Shown: positions 23,221 through 33,833, numbered from the stretch's first letter. The stretch is DNA of 64,000 nt from Fallopia convolvulus (GCA_964016875.1 OZ024720.1:21083742-21147741), one strand, 5' to 3'. Notes: generated from the sequence alone by a model not told the origin. Program-made: numbers and translations.

Positions 23221-23560
23221 GCTGTTGATTTGCGCACACGAGAAAATTGGTAAGCGCACACAGATATCCGCGCAACGCCATTTCGCGCGAAATGGCGTTG
23301 CGCGAAAAGGGCAATTCCGGAATATCAAAAAAGGGTTTCGGGAGCGTGGAGAAACGGGAAAGGGTCGCGCAACGACGATGCGCGCGAAACGGTGTTGCGT
23401 GCGCAACACCGTTTCGTGCATGCGCGTATCGGTGTTGCGCGCAATCCAACGGTAAAAAAAAGTACCGTTGGACTGGCGCGAGGCTTCGTTGCGCGGATCT
23501 CAACGGTAAAAAAAACGGTCGAATTGTCCCCTATAAATACCCATTTCGATTCCACATTAT
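23221..23560 (+). promoter_or_regulatory. Left TIR / promoter region with perfect palindromes
   Basis: CpG-rich. Contains a perfect 36-bp palindrome (23269-23304), a 15-bp-stem hairpin (23385-23399 with 23402-23416) and a smaller ACGGT hairpin near 23450-23475. A TATAAATA box at 23532 lies about 60 bases before the transposase ATG. The part around 23253-23313 matches the right TIR inverted. Confidence 0.7.
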
Positions 23561-23598
23561 AGTTGGAGTATACCTTCATTCCACATCATTGCTTAAAA

Positions 23599-26500
23599 AT
23601 GTCGTCAGGAGAAGAAGATACGTCATCGAGCGATTATCATCCCGAGGAGGAAGATTCATCGTCAATCGATAGTTTCATAGCTGAGGATGAGGAAGGTATA
23701 TCGGGAGAAGAATACGGAACCGACTCCGATGCATCAAGCGAGCCAGAAGAAGTATTTTTCAAAGAACCCATAATATTATGTCATTTACGAATGTAGTATA
23801 TTGAAAGTTAGGATAGTGTAATTGATAATATTTTGTTTTTACATTTTGAAATCATAGGTTGTCGGAATAGATTTTTCTATTGCTTTCCACTACGATGGGT
23901 TGTGGAGTGATCGAAGAGAAATGCTTGATTGGGCTAGACAAATTGCATTTTCGAAGAATTTTGTACTAGTCATAAAAACCTCAAATCCAAATAGGGTCAT
24001 ACTCACTTGTGACCTAGCCGGTAGATATAGATGTGGCAAGAGGGTGTTGCCCGGACTGGAAAATAGGAGCATTTATAAGCGACTTACCGATACACCGACT
24101 AGGAAGTGTGGATGTCCGTTTGAATTGAATGAGGTCCGCCTCAAGGGAAAAAATGGATGGATCTTAACGGTAAAGTGTGGACAACACAATCATCGCCTCC
24201 CCACTAGTTTGTTAGCTCATCCATGTGCGGGCCGATTGACATCTGAGCAGAAGGAGTTTGTGAAAGAGAAGTTCCTATATCTAGCCACCCTGAAGATGAT
24301 ACTTGAAGAGTTGAGGTCAAGGTACCCGGGAAATGTGACCTCAATTAGACAAATCTACAATATGAGGGATAAGTTACTTCTTGAGGATTGCGGAGAATTG
24401 ACGGTGACACAATGGTCTCTGAAGTTCTTGAAAGACCGAGAATACATTGTCCGTCCAAGACGAGTAAGGGGTTCTAATGTTATGAATGCCTTGTTTTTTG
24501 TGCACCCCACAAGTCTGCGCATGCTGAAGAAGTTTCCCTATGTCGTTATTATGGACTCCACATACAAGACCAATAGGTATGTTATTTTAATATGTAATCG
24601 ACTTGATTAGTATATTTCCAGTATAAATGCTTAAAACAACTTGTTGTGCTAGGTACGACATGCCTTTATTGGAGATGGTTGGTTTCACTTGCACCGGAAA
24701 TACATTCAGCATCGGGTTTGCATTTATTTCAAACGAAGATGTCGCTAGTTATAGGTGGGTGTTAACTCAATTGAAAGGCGTGTACGACGAGCTTGGAGTC
24801 CAGGTCAATACAATCATGACAGATCGCGAGCAGGCTCTAATCAAGGCGATAAGTCAAGTTTTCGGGGACGGAGTCCAACATTTGTTGTGTTGGGTGCACA
24901 TCAGACACAAAATTATTGTGTACGGCCTAAAGGTGTTTGCGAACGCTGAAAAACCACATGAGTTGTCACGCGGGTTTGCAAACGCTTGTTGGGCGCTCTT
25001 TTCGTCCACCACAGAGGCGACATTTGAAGAAGGGTACGTAGAATTGAAGAGAAGATAGCGATCGACGCTTATTGCATACGTGGAGAAGGTGTGGCTTAAT
25101 CCATTCAAGAAGAACATAGTTCGTGCTTGGACGGATCATACACTCCACTTTCAGACGAGAACCACCAATAGGTAATTTCATTTTTAGCATTTGAATTCAG
25201 TTTGAATATTAGAAAGTGTATATGTTCAATACTCAAACTTTGACATGTGTTTTTCAGGGTCGAAAGGATGCACGCTGTGCTGAAAAAGATATTGGATTCA
25301 TCTCGAGGAGGCTTCAACACCTTGATACTAAGGATTCACATCCAGATGCAATCTCAAACCAACACTTTGAGGACAGCCTTTGAGAGAACCAGAATACAGA
25401 AACCAACAAAATACAGACTACTGGCGAATAAGTTCAAAGCGTTGTTTCGTCCTATACGCGGACACGTTTCAAGGCAATGCCTAGGTAAGTTGTTAGACAT
25501 GTATTATGATATAGCAATTGAGTTGATGCAGGGTACACTCGATATGGAGTGCCACGACTACTTTTGGAGGGAATGTCACGGTCTTCCATGCAAGCATCGA
25601 GTTGCAAACGCTATCATAACTAAAGTACCCATCAATCTGGAGGAGATACATCCTTTTTGGAAACAGATCGAATGGGATGACCTTAGCGATGACAACGATC
25701 TTGCCCTTGCATGCGTACCCTTGACCATTCAAGACCCCACGTGGGACGAAATGGTGGCAAAGCGAAATAACGGTCAGATGCGTAGAGACCAGTATTTGCA
25801 GATCACATCAGCGTTCAAAGATTCAGAGCATCTTGAAGACACAAACCTTATTGAGCCGAAACCATACGAGACGCCAGATGGAGCCAACAAGTATTCAACC
25901 ACCAGGGAGAAAACACACCTTGAGCACGTAATGGAAGAGTACGAGAGGGAGCAACAAAGACGGAAAGACAACGACAGTCGGAGCAAAGCAAATACATCGG
26001 CGCCATCTCGACCACGCGGAAGACCTAAAGGATCTAGGAATAAGAAACGGACCGGAGTTGGAGTTGATACGCCTCCGGTTGCGACCGCGCCTCCTACCAC
26101 CGCTACCCCCGCCGATGGAAGCCACCGTGGCCCCCCGACGAGCGTCAAATGGCGCGGGGTTAACTTTGGCATGGGTAATGTGGATAGTTTTGTATTTCCG
26201 TTCATTGAGGATGCTAAAGACGTGATGGGAGACGGTCATTGTGGTTTTCGATCCCTTGCTTGCGTATTAGGGAAGCTAGAGGAGGAGTATTACAGTATTC
26301 GATGGGAGCTTCAGGCAGAATTGATGCGTAACAGAGATATGTATCAAGTCTTGTTCACTAGGGGCCTTACATCATTTGATGACTTCTTGGAGCAGATCGG
26401 CCATGTGGAGTCTCCTTGTGCGAACAGTTACTGGCTAGACATGCCGCTACACGGCCTTGTGTTTTCTACCTTTTATCAAGTGCCACTTGTGATGTTATCG

Positions 26501-26868
26501 AGGGATCGAGGCTCCCACACGTGTTTACCTTTGCGGATTTTTGGTAACAATCAAGGACATGGGATACCGCCACCTGTCGTTGCTATTGCCCTCGTTGGTC
26601 AACGGGACCACTTCATACCGGTGAGAAATTTGTAATCATTTTTTTTTTAAAGTTTTTTGTTTAGGTACATCTTGCTTGCGTATATGTGACATAACATTTT
26701 TTTCAGGTATGGCTTAAGAGGATCGCGCCTATCCCCCCACCTCCTCATGCATGGTGTCAATTTCACGACCCCAGCGCCGACTACTGGCTCGAGGCTCTTA
26801 CCTCGAGGATTGACCATTGGAAGGCTTGCCGAAGGGACATCGGTCGGGATCCGGAGACATTTGCTTAG
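23599..26868 (+). pseudogene. FAR1/MULE transposase fused to an OTU cysteine protease, five exons, one stop
   Basis: Exons by reading: 23599-23751, 23858-24576, 24653-25171, 25258-26620 and 26707-26868, all with GT-AG introns of 76-106 bp. The join encodes about 971 residues and is open except for TAG at 25056 (codon 426). In order: a very acidic serine-rich N-terminus; a FAR1-type zinc-binding domain ending in CGQHNH; a MULE catalytic core with likely DDE residues D284, D348 and E412; a degenerate SWIM zinc motif ending C-K-H (575-577); an AT-hook RGRP (717-720); and an OTU domain with D789-G-H-C792 and H915. Known MULE transposases cut and join transposon ends in the nucleus, and OTU enzymes remove ubiquitin-family modifiers. 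The role of OTU here is unknown. A shorter product ending at 26635 would result if the last intron were retained. Confidence 0.82.
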
Positions 26869-26892
26869 GACAGTGTTGTGGCAAGATGGATT

Positions 26893-27205
26893 GTAATGGG
26901 ATATGTACTTTATTAAGAAGAACTTTCGTAATTCATGTATTTCGTTGTATTGTGTGCCCTGTTTAGGAGATTTATGAACTTTCATATTTCATGTATTTCG
27001 ATGGATTGTTATGGGATATGTACTTTATTAAGAATAACTTTCATATTTCATGTATTTCGATGGATTGTTATGGGATATGTACTTTATTAAGAATAACTTT
27101 CATATTTCATGTATTTCGATGGATTGTTATGGGATATGTACTTTATTAAGAATAACTTTCATATTTCATGTATTTCGATGGATTGTTATGGGATATGCAC
27201 TTTCA
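26893..27205 (+). repeat. 59-bp tandem repeat downstream of the transposase gene
   Basis: About five head-to-tail copies, the central ones essentially identical, with unit phrase TTTCATGTATTTCGATGGAT. They lie in the 3' untranslated region or the intergenic space. Confidence 0.88.
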
Positions 27206-27207
27206 TT

Positions 27208-27242
27208 AAAAATGGGCCTTCGTGTCACGAAGGCCCATTTTT
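27208..27242. repeat. Perfect 17-bp-arm hairpin
   Basis: AAAAATGGGCCTTCGTG, one base, then its exact reverse complement. Contains the TGGGCC/GGCCCA (site II-type) motif on both arms. Confidence 0.92.
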
Positions 27243-27273
27243 ACGAAGGCCCATTTCTAATAGTATAATATCT

Positions 27274-27416
27274 CAGTTGGGTGAAAGGGGTAACAGATGG
27301 CGCGCAATGGGCCCTCGTGTCTGCGCGAAATGGGCCTTCGTGCCTACTCGAAGGCCCATTTCGTGCAGACACGAGGCCCCATTGCGCGCCTTCTGTTACC
27401 CCTTTCACCCCAACTG
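27274..27416. repeat. Long inverted repeat, arms about 67 bp
   Basis: Arms 27274-27340 and 27349-27416 are reverse complements with three mismatches and one extra base, around an 8-base loop. It carries GCGCAATGGGCC and GCGCGAAATGGGCC phrases related to the element's ends. A transcript through it would form a long hairpin. Confidence 0.92.
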
Positions 27417-27548
27417 GGTGAAAAGACTTATGCATGCACATCACTCCCTTCTGAAAACAAGACTTATGCTTCTGAAAACAGTATACCAACAACTTTTCTG
27501 GTGACAAGACGTATGCATGCACATCTCTCCCTTCGAGCAAATTCCGAG

Positions 27549-27555
27549 TATAAAA
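27549..27555 (+). promoter_or_regulatory. TATA box of the small ubiquitin-like gene
   Basis: TATAAAA, about 70 bases before the ATG at 27621, with a CCCTAAA telo-box-like motif at about 27598. Confidence 0.55.
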
Positions 27556-27620
27556 TGAGACCTAAACCTTCTCCATTGTTGCTCCACGCTCTATCAGCCC
27601 TAAACTCTATACCGAAACCA

Positions 27621-27932
27621 ATGGCTAAAAGGAAAGCGTGTTCATCGCGAACCTACCCCTTTGCTCCACCCATCATAAACTTCTCCATCGTCCACGTCCG
27701 TGGGGTGAGGGAGAAAAAGACGGAATGGTCTGTGATACAAGGCGCATCAATAAAAAACATCATCATGAATTGGAGCGAAGCTGGCTATGGAGCACCACCG
27801 GGATATTGTCGCTTCTTCTTGAACGACAACGATATAACACATCGTATCTACGCCAAAGAAACCACGGTGCAGCTTCGCCTGATGGAAGGTGACGAGATTC
27901 GGGCGATTGATGATATTTCAACGGAGAATTAA
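27621..27932 (+). CDS. Small ubiquitin/SUMO-like protein (103 aa), transposon-encoded
   Basis: Intact single-exon frame. ATG 27621 is chosen over the open frame extending back to 27297 because a TATA box lies just before it and the upstream part reads through a hairpin. The N-terminus is short and basic (MAKRKACSSR). Residues 20-97 have the spacing of a SUMO-type beta-grasp fold: a first hairpin (IVHVRGVREKKTEWSVI), a helix (SIKNIIMNW), then RFFLNDNDI (65-72) and LMEGDEI (87-93), which correspond in position to the 'FLFDGRRI' and 'EDGDEI' regions of SUMO. It ends STEN with no di-glycine, so conjugation would need processing or does not occur; it could act as a non-covalent mimic. The similarity is by eye only. 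The neighbour upstream carries an OTU protease. Confidence 0.55.
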   Translation: MAKRKACSSRTYPFAPPIINFSIVHVRGVREKKTEWSVIQGASIKNIIMNWSEAGYGAPPGYCRFFLNDNDITHRIYAKETTVQLRLMEGDEIRAIDDISTEN

Positions 27933-28440
27933 TGATGTGGTTTTACTGTTAGAAGTCACTTTTTATGGATCCAAGTATTTTTTCAAGTGCCACTTGTTTA
28001 GTGTTTTTTCAAGTGCCCTAAGTTGTTGTTTTTGGAGTGTAGGGTGTATGTTGTTTACGGTTTTTTCAGTAAGTTGTTGTTTTTGGAGTGTAGGGTGTAT
28101 GTTGTTTACGGTTTTTTCATAATTGTTGTTTTTGGAGTGTAGGGTGTATGTTGTTTACGGTTTTTCATAATTGTTGTTTACGGTTTTTCATAATTGTTGT
28201 TTACGGTTTTTTTGGTAAGTTAGTTGTAAGCGCTGCATTTTGTGCAAATTTCAAACCCTAATATATGTCATCCGAACCATCCAAAAACAACAAATCAAGG
28301 TGAAGATAAGGTATCGGAAAAATCAATAATGGAGATAATCCAAAAACAACAAATATAAATACATAAAGTACTAATGTATGTCATCTAAACCATCCAAAAC
28401 CACCAAAAAAAAGATACATAATGTACTAATGTGAAAGCAT
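27933..28440. repeat. Intergenic tandem repeats between the convergent genes
   Basis: About 28010-28210 holds three to four imperfect units around TTGTTGTTTTTGGAGTGTAG and GGGTGTATGTTGTTTACGG. No gene seen. Confidence 0.65.
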
Positions 28441-31400
28441 CTAAGGATCGCGCTCATGCGAGGTGCCGCTGCCACTGCCGCGCTCGTGCACTGAATCTGG
28501 AAAGTGCCTGGTGGGCATCGGTGGGGGATGCGGTGCGTCGGAATCTAGGATGCGGAGCACGTGCCTGAGATGATGTGTAGTCGGATGCTCAGGCGGCATC
28601 TCTAGTAGCTGGGTCCGGATATATCCCGCTGCGTGCTGTACCCTCTGCGCAAATAAAATCAAATCATATTAGTTTGTACACTCAAATATCAACTTATACA
28701 TACAACTAAAACACAATATGTTCTTACCATCCTGTTAGAAACTGTCGGTATCGGGTGAGGCACAAGAGGACGGGGGTCATCCTGGTGCGGCGACGTCGGG
28801 TCGATGTATACGTGAGATCGGGCCCTAAACCATGCCAAGTAGCCCTCCTCCACCTGCCATGCGTACTCCGCACGCTTCTCATCCAACTCGATCAGGTGCT
28901 CCATACGCTGTGCCCAGTGATGGTCCGCCGGATCATAAGAAACAATGTATGGGCGGTTCTGAACCGCGTCATGCCGGACCACAGCAGCCGGCTCCAATGG
29001 TGGAGGAGGGATAGTCTGGATGCGACTAAACTACCGCAATGCCCTATCTGGATGGTACGCCTCCTGTATTATCCCAATGACCAGGACGCCCCTAAAGCGA
29101 GACACCCGGTACGCGCCATCAAAATCCAGCTCGTTGCCCCACGGCATCCATTGAATCTGCAAAGCGGAATACAAATCATCAATCGTCGCTCACACTATAC
29201 AATGTACGTCAGGTTGATTTCAAAGTCTAACCTCCTCTGCACGGATCGTGTCTAGAAGCTGTCGCATCGCATCTAGCCTCCTCACGTCTCGGTTGGGGGC
29301 CCGCTCACCAGGCTGTCGTGCGGCTGCAAGAGGATCAGCTAGCACCTCCATAGCCAACTTGATCCGGACCCGGGTGTGCTCGAAATAACTCATGATCCAA
29401 GTCTGAAACAATACTCATAACATATTGAATCCAACCAAATTCGAAGAATAAAATATTTAGGACGAAGCACGTACCCTCAAAACAAGAGCGCAACCCGAGC
29501 ATCCCTTAGTCTTGGCGCGCGACGTCTTGCCCAGCTCGCGAAATAGTAAAGACAATAAACCCGCCCCCAAGCATATTGACCAGTCCTCTCGTGGTCCAAT
29601 AGAAACCCCAATATCCACGTCTTGATCTTGTTCCCGGTCTTGTTGACAAATAACGTCATCCCAATAAAGTACCATAGAAACACAGTGGCAATGGTCCCTC
29701 GGGATGCGGGTCGCGTCCCCATAAACATGTCCAAAAGAATAGCTGCGATGGCCTTGCTCGGGGCCACTGTCCTCCACGCGTGTGCTGTCTGTGGATCTAC
29801 GCCGAGCAAATACCCTAAACGAGCCTCGAGCTGCAAAATATCCATCTGGGGTACCATAGCCTCTCCATCTATACGCAACCCGAAAATGCGGTGCATGTCA
29901 TGGAGGGTGATGGTCATCTCGCCCCACGGGAAGTGGAAGGAGTTGGTCTCTGGATACCAACGCTCCCGAAATGCAGAGATGAGAATGTGGTCCGTCGCGC
30001 CAAACTCCATGCCAAGCAGCCCGGTGAGACCGCTCCGCTGGGCGAGGCCCCACCAAGAATCGGGTCCTCCATGCATATACTCTCGAAACAAGTCCAAAGC
30101 ATCCAAGTTCCTAGACCAGACTCTAAAGAACTGAAGATACTGAACAGAGAAAAATAAACGTGACTTAGAAAAACTAAGCATTGCTTTCGATAAAAATTAA
30201 ATACTCGTAGTTTGGAAAAGTTTACGTACGGTACGGTCGATCCAAATCCTGCCCGCCACATGTGTGTAATATGTCGTCAATAGGCTGTCGTCAAGTGGAC
30301 CTCCCGGAAAGCCCTCCGCAGCAGGAGGGTCCTCATCAGCGGCCCCTGCTGCTGGTGCAGGGGGGGTGGGGGTACCTCCGCAGCGGGGGGAGGTATGTGA
30401 GATGATGGAACGGGAGGAGGGATGGGTGCTGCTGGAACGGGAGGAGGGGATGTGGATGTGAGCGGAGGAGCTGAGGGTCCCGCCACGGATGTAGTAGGAT
30501 CGGTCGAAGAAGTACGTGGAGGACTGGAAAAGACCGGTGGTGGTGGCGGGACATGGGTCGTGGTGGGAGGTGAAATAGAAATAGTGGCCTCGGATATGTG
30601 GTAATCGTCAACCGACAAATCCTCCGCTGTACCCAAGGGAGCATCAAACTGTACGTCCTGCTCCGTGAAGGGCATGTCGTCCCCTGCAACGTCATCTGGC
30701 AAGTCGTCCTGCAGGAGCTCCTCCATAAAATCAACCTCCACATCGACGGAGGGGTCTACATCTATCTCCGGTCCACGCGTCAACTCCGGATCAGTAGCTA
30801 TCCGCTGCTTCTCGGTAGGCGGCACTCTGGCAAGTAACGCATGTGCAATCTCGACGCACGTGAGCTTGGGCGCCTGCTTTTTCCTCCTCTTATCGAGGAG
30901 GGCGGCGCTCAAACTAGTGTGTACGTCCTTTAGGCGACAAGTTCAAATTAAATTAGTAAGTTTTCTATTATTTTTTTTCTTTTATTTAGAAATTCACCCT
31001 ATGAATATGAATTCAACTAATGAATTCGTCGTTTTTGTCGGAATTCAATTTCCGAACCAAAAACTCATTTATCATTACTAAATTTTATTTCAATTTTCAT
31101 TACGTTTGTAATGAAAAATGAATAAAACCATAATTCAAACTCTAATTATAATTGTAATTATTTTTTTTAAATCAAGAATTCAACATACGACTATGAATTC
31201 ATATTAAGTATAAGTTCATAACTAATAATTCAAAATCTACATATAACTCTAAATTAAGACAAATAAATTAAATAAAACAACTAATAACAACAAAAAAAAC
31301 TAAATAGAAATAGAAATTTGAATCATAAACAAATTGTGACATTAAATATCTTACTAAATAAGCGAAATTTATTTACTCAATTATTTACAATTTTCTAACC

Positions 31401-32261
31401 TTCACAACAATTTTCTCTATCTTAACTTAATTTAATTCTTTTAGGGTCAATTCTTTTAGGGTCATACTTATCTACTTAATTTAATTATTTATCAATTCTT
31501 TTAGGGTCATACTTATCTACTTATCTACTTATATTAATTACAAGTTCATAACTAATAATTCCAAATCTAAATATAACTCTAAATTGATAAAAATAAATTA
31601 AATTAAACAACTAATAACAATAACAAAAACTAATTATAACTAGGAATTTGAATAGTAAACAAATTATCAAATTGAATATCTTAATAAATAAGCCAAATTG
31701 ATTTAAATTGATTACCAACATATTCAAATTGATTAACTAAATTATATAAACGAAATTTAATACCTAAAATTCAATACGAAATTTTACAAAATTTAAATAA
31801 TATAAAATTTCGTAATCAAGTGTACGTACCTCAGCCGTAAATGTCGCTCGGGTGCGGATCCGACGACGAACCGTATCGGGTTGGTCGACGGTGGTGGCGA
31901 CGGGCGCGGTGGGCTCGATGGCGACGGACGTGGTGGCGACGGGCTCGCTGGTCGGAGCCGACGCGCCTCCTTCCGTCGGGCTCGTGGTGGCCGGAGCCGA
32001 CGCGCCTCCTTCCGTCGGGCTCGTGGTGGCCGGAGCCGACGCGCCTCCTTCTGTCGGGCTCGTGGTGGCCGGAGCCGACACGCCTCCTTCCGTCGGGCTC
32101 GTGGTGGCCGGCGCCGACGCGACTCCTTCCGTCGGGCTCGTGGTTGCCGGAGCCGACGGGCTCGTGCTGGCGACGGGTTCGGTGGGGTCCGTCAGGCTCG
32201 TGGTGGGCGGAGCCGATGGGCTCGTGGTGGCGACGGGTACGGTGGTCCGATCGGTGGCCAT
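28441..32261 (-). pseudogene. Plant mobile domain (PMD) protein, six exons, lightly damaged
   Basis: Exons on the minus strand: 32261-31830, 30927-30230, 30139-29475, 29402-29232, 29156-28728 and 28644-28441, all GT-AG with several GTACGT donors. Exon 1 encodes proline/serine/threonine repeats, exon 2 a proline-rich acidic region, and exons 2-5 the PMD (aminotransferase-like) domain, recognised from the GGPLDDSLL start, the WSRNLDALDLF and FHFPWGEMTITLHD segments, HRIFGL and the RELGKTSRAKTKGC-type stretch. Lesions: one base missing in a C run (about 30360-30367) and one in a G run (about 29563-29568), each restoring the frame if added back, and TAG at 29033-29031 where relatives have glutamine. 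PMD proteins occur in plant transposons and, as MAIN/MAIL1-type host proteins, in gene silencing. About 866 codons. Confidence 0.8.
31950..32200 (-). repeat. 39-bp coding repeat in PMD exon 1
   Basis: Five or more near-identical 39-bp units encode a 13-residue repeat (ASAPATTSPTEGG). Long open frames on both strands here are a by-product of the repeat. Confidence 0.85.
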
Positions 32262-32269
32262 GGTGTTTG

Positions 32270-32545
32270 ACGGGATGTTTTTTTTTCCGAGATCTGGTTT
32301 TGCGCGAATCGGGGTTTCGAAGCTCGAGGTTGAAGACGATGGCGGCGCGCTCGCGTTTTTAAACCTAAAGAGCCTCGAAATGGGCTTGCGCGGCGCCTCT
32401 TAGGCCCATTTCGTGCGGCCCAAAGCTGCCCGGCTCAATTTGTTATGAAACCCTAAATACCCGCGAAACGGGCTTGCGCGCGTTCTCACAGGCCCATTTC
32501 GTGCGGCCCAAATTCATTTCCCGACTCATTTACCTCAGTTTACGG
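32270..32545 (-). promoter_or_regulatory. Probable PMD gene promoter with site II and telo-box motifs
   Basis: Repeated GGCCCA/TGGGCY motifs (about 32375, 32401, 32417, 32468 and 32491) and one telo-box AAACCCTAA (about 32449) precede the gene start. In plants this combination is typical of promoters of growth-related genes (TCP-bound site II elements). The regulatory reading is inference. Confidence 0.5.
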
Positions 32546-32650
32546 TTTTGCCCTTCCGCGCAACGCTATTTCGCGCGCATCGTCGTTGCGCGGAGATTCT
32601 GTGCGCTTCATCAAAATTTAGGGTGGGCTGTAGCAAACCCCAGCCCACCC
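32545..32650 (-). repeat. Right TIR of the composite Mutator-like element
   Basis: The reverse complement shares AAGCGCACA, CCGCGCAACG, GCGCGAAAT and GCGTTGCGCG with 23253-23313 in the same order. It is followed by a GGGTGGGCT...AGCCCACCC hairpin at about 32621-32650. Confidence 0.7.
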
Positions 32651-32888
32651 CTAAATTCGTGCCTGTCCACGCCAATATTACTCTACGTGGCTTTTGCATG
32701 TCCACGTACCAATGCTATCAAACATGAATTATATTCTACCAAAAGGTCCACTATCATCATATCAGTGGTGAATTTACACAAGAATGGAACTACACTTCAA
32801 TAGCATTGAGCAAGTCTTCTCAGCTACTCGCAGGGAGTGTCGTTAAATTTGGTGGTCCAGAATTACTAATTTTGGGCCCTATATATTA
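32651..32888. other. Intergenic, nothing recognised
   Basis: No coding frame or element ends recognised. Confidence 0.4.
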
Positions 32889-32937
32889 CTCCCTCCGTCC
32901 CATAATATAAGAGACATTTCCTATGGGACGGAGGGAG
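32889..32937. mobile_element. Minimal Stowaway MITE
   Basis: Only 49 bp: CTCCCTCCGTCCC at one end, its inverted GGGACGGAGGGAG at the other, with TA duplicated on both sides (32887-32888, 32938-32939). These are the canonical Stowaway (Tc1/mariner) ends with almost no interior. Confidence 0.9.
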
Positions 32938-32939
32938 TA

Positions 32940-33833
32940 TAAAAAGTACAATTGTGTTTATAAAACGTGCGTCAAGTATAGGTACATGATGATCTAATTG
33001 ATGCAATAAAAAGTAAGGCTGTAATTAAACAACTCAAGAATTCAGCTTAAATTAACGATTCAGCTTCTTACACATATTTTTATTATTCTGGTGGAATATC
33101 TTCCTATGCTTGTGTTAATATGATCAAGCTATTGATATACCATGGTTTCTGGGAGATTCCATCCAACAACGGATCCAGGGGTGACCGTGCATGTAGCTTA
33201 TTTGTACGATCAAATTTTTTTTATGCCAAATTATTTTTAGTTTCATTTTATTGCTCGGGATTAATTTTTTTGTACTAGGATTGTCCCTATTCCTAACAAT
33301 TTTGGATCCGTCATTGGATAGGATAATTATATATTACATATCTCGGTCTTAAAAGAATTCGGCCACAATAATTTTATACAAGGCTAAGGAAATATTGAGA
33401 CCCCCAAAATTTGGGGCAAAGAACTAGATAAACCGTATGCTAAGACGCACTGCCTACTCGTCGTCGTCACTTCCTCCGTCAAGTTTCCCATTACCGTTAC
33501 TTATTTAGTTGCCTGTCAATGTTGTACATTTATGTCGAATAATAAATTTGAGGACCTACTATGTCACCGCAGGCAATTTAAAACTATACGTTCGAAGTTA
33601 GGTGCATGTGCTAGCTTTAAGAACTTCGTTAATTTGATATTGAGAACCACTTTTTTGGTTTGTTCGATCGACAGCGTACGTTGTTGACAATTTTCAGTGT
33701 GAATCATATCACAAGCTTATAATAAGGGGAAAATGTAAGCTGTAGGAAAAATCTCTTACACAAAAATGTGTCACTATAAGAGTTTGTCACATTACATACT
33801 ACAAAAAAGTAATGGATCCCATTAAAAAAAAAA
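32940..33833. other. Intergenic, nothing recognised
   Basis: AT-rich, no coding frame or clear repeat seen. Confidence 0.4.

Larger units (their letters stand above)
23221..32650. mobile_element. Composite Mutator-like element with transposase-OTU, ubiquitin-like and PMD genes
   Basis: GC-rich inverted ends (core 23253-23313 against 32547-32611) flank three genes. The transposase-OTU gene (+) starts inside the left end, the PMD gene (-) starts near the right end, and a small ubiquitin-like ORF (+) lies between. Two convergent genes reading inward from the TIRs is the MuDR-type layout. Exact termini and the 9-bp target duplication could not be fixed. The alternative is two neighbouring elements sharing TIR sequence, with the long hairpin at 27274-27417 as the junction. 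Confidence 0.65.

Noticed and set aside
26977..27200. Regular direct repeats that could suggest a CRISPR array
   Set aside because: Units are contiguous with no unique spacers, in plant DNA; it is a minisatellite.
31841..32403. Three long open frames on the plus strand
   Set aside because: They are the antisense of the repetitive PMD exon 1. The 39-bp units keep all frames open; composition is W/R/G-rich and unlike a protein.
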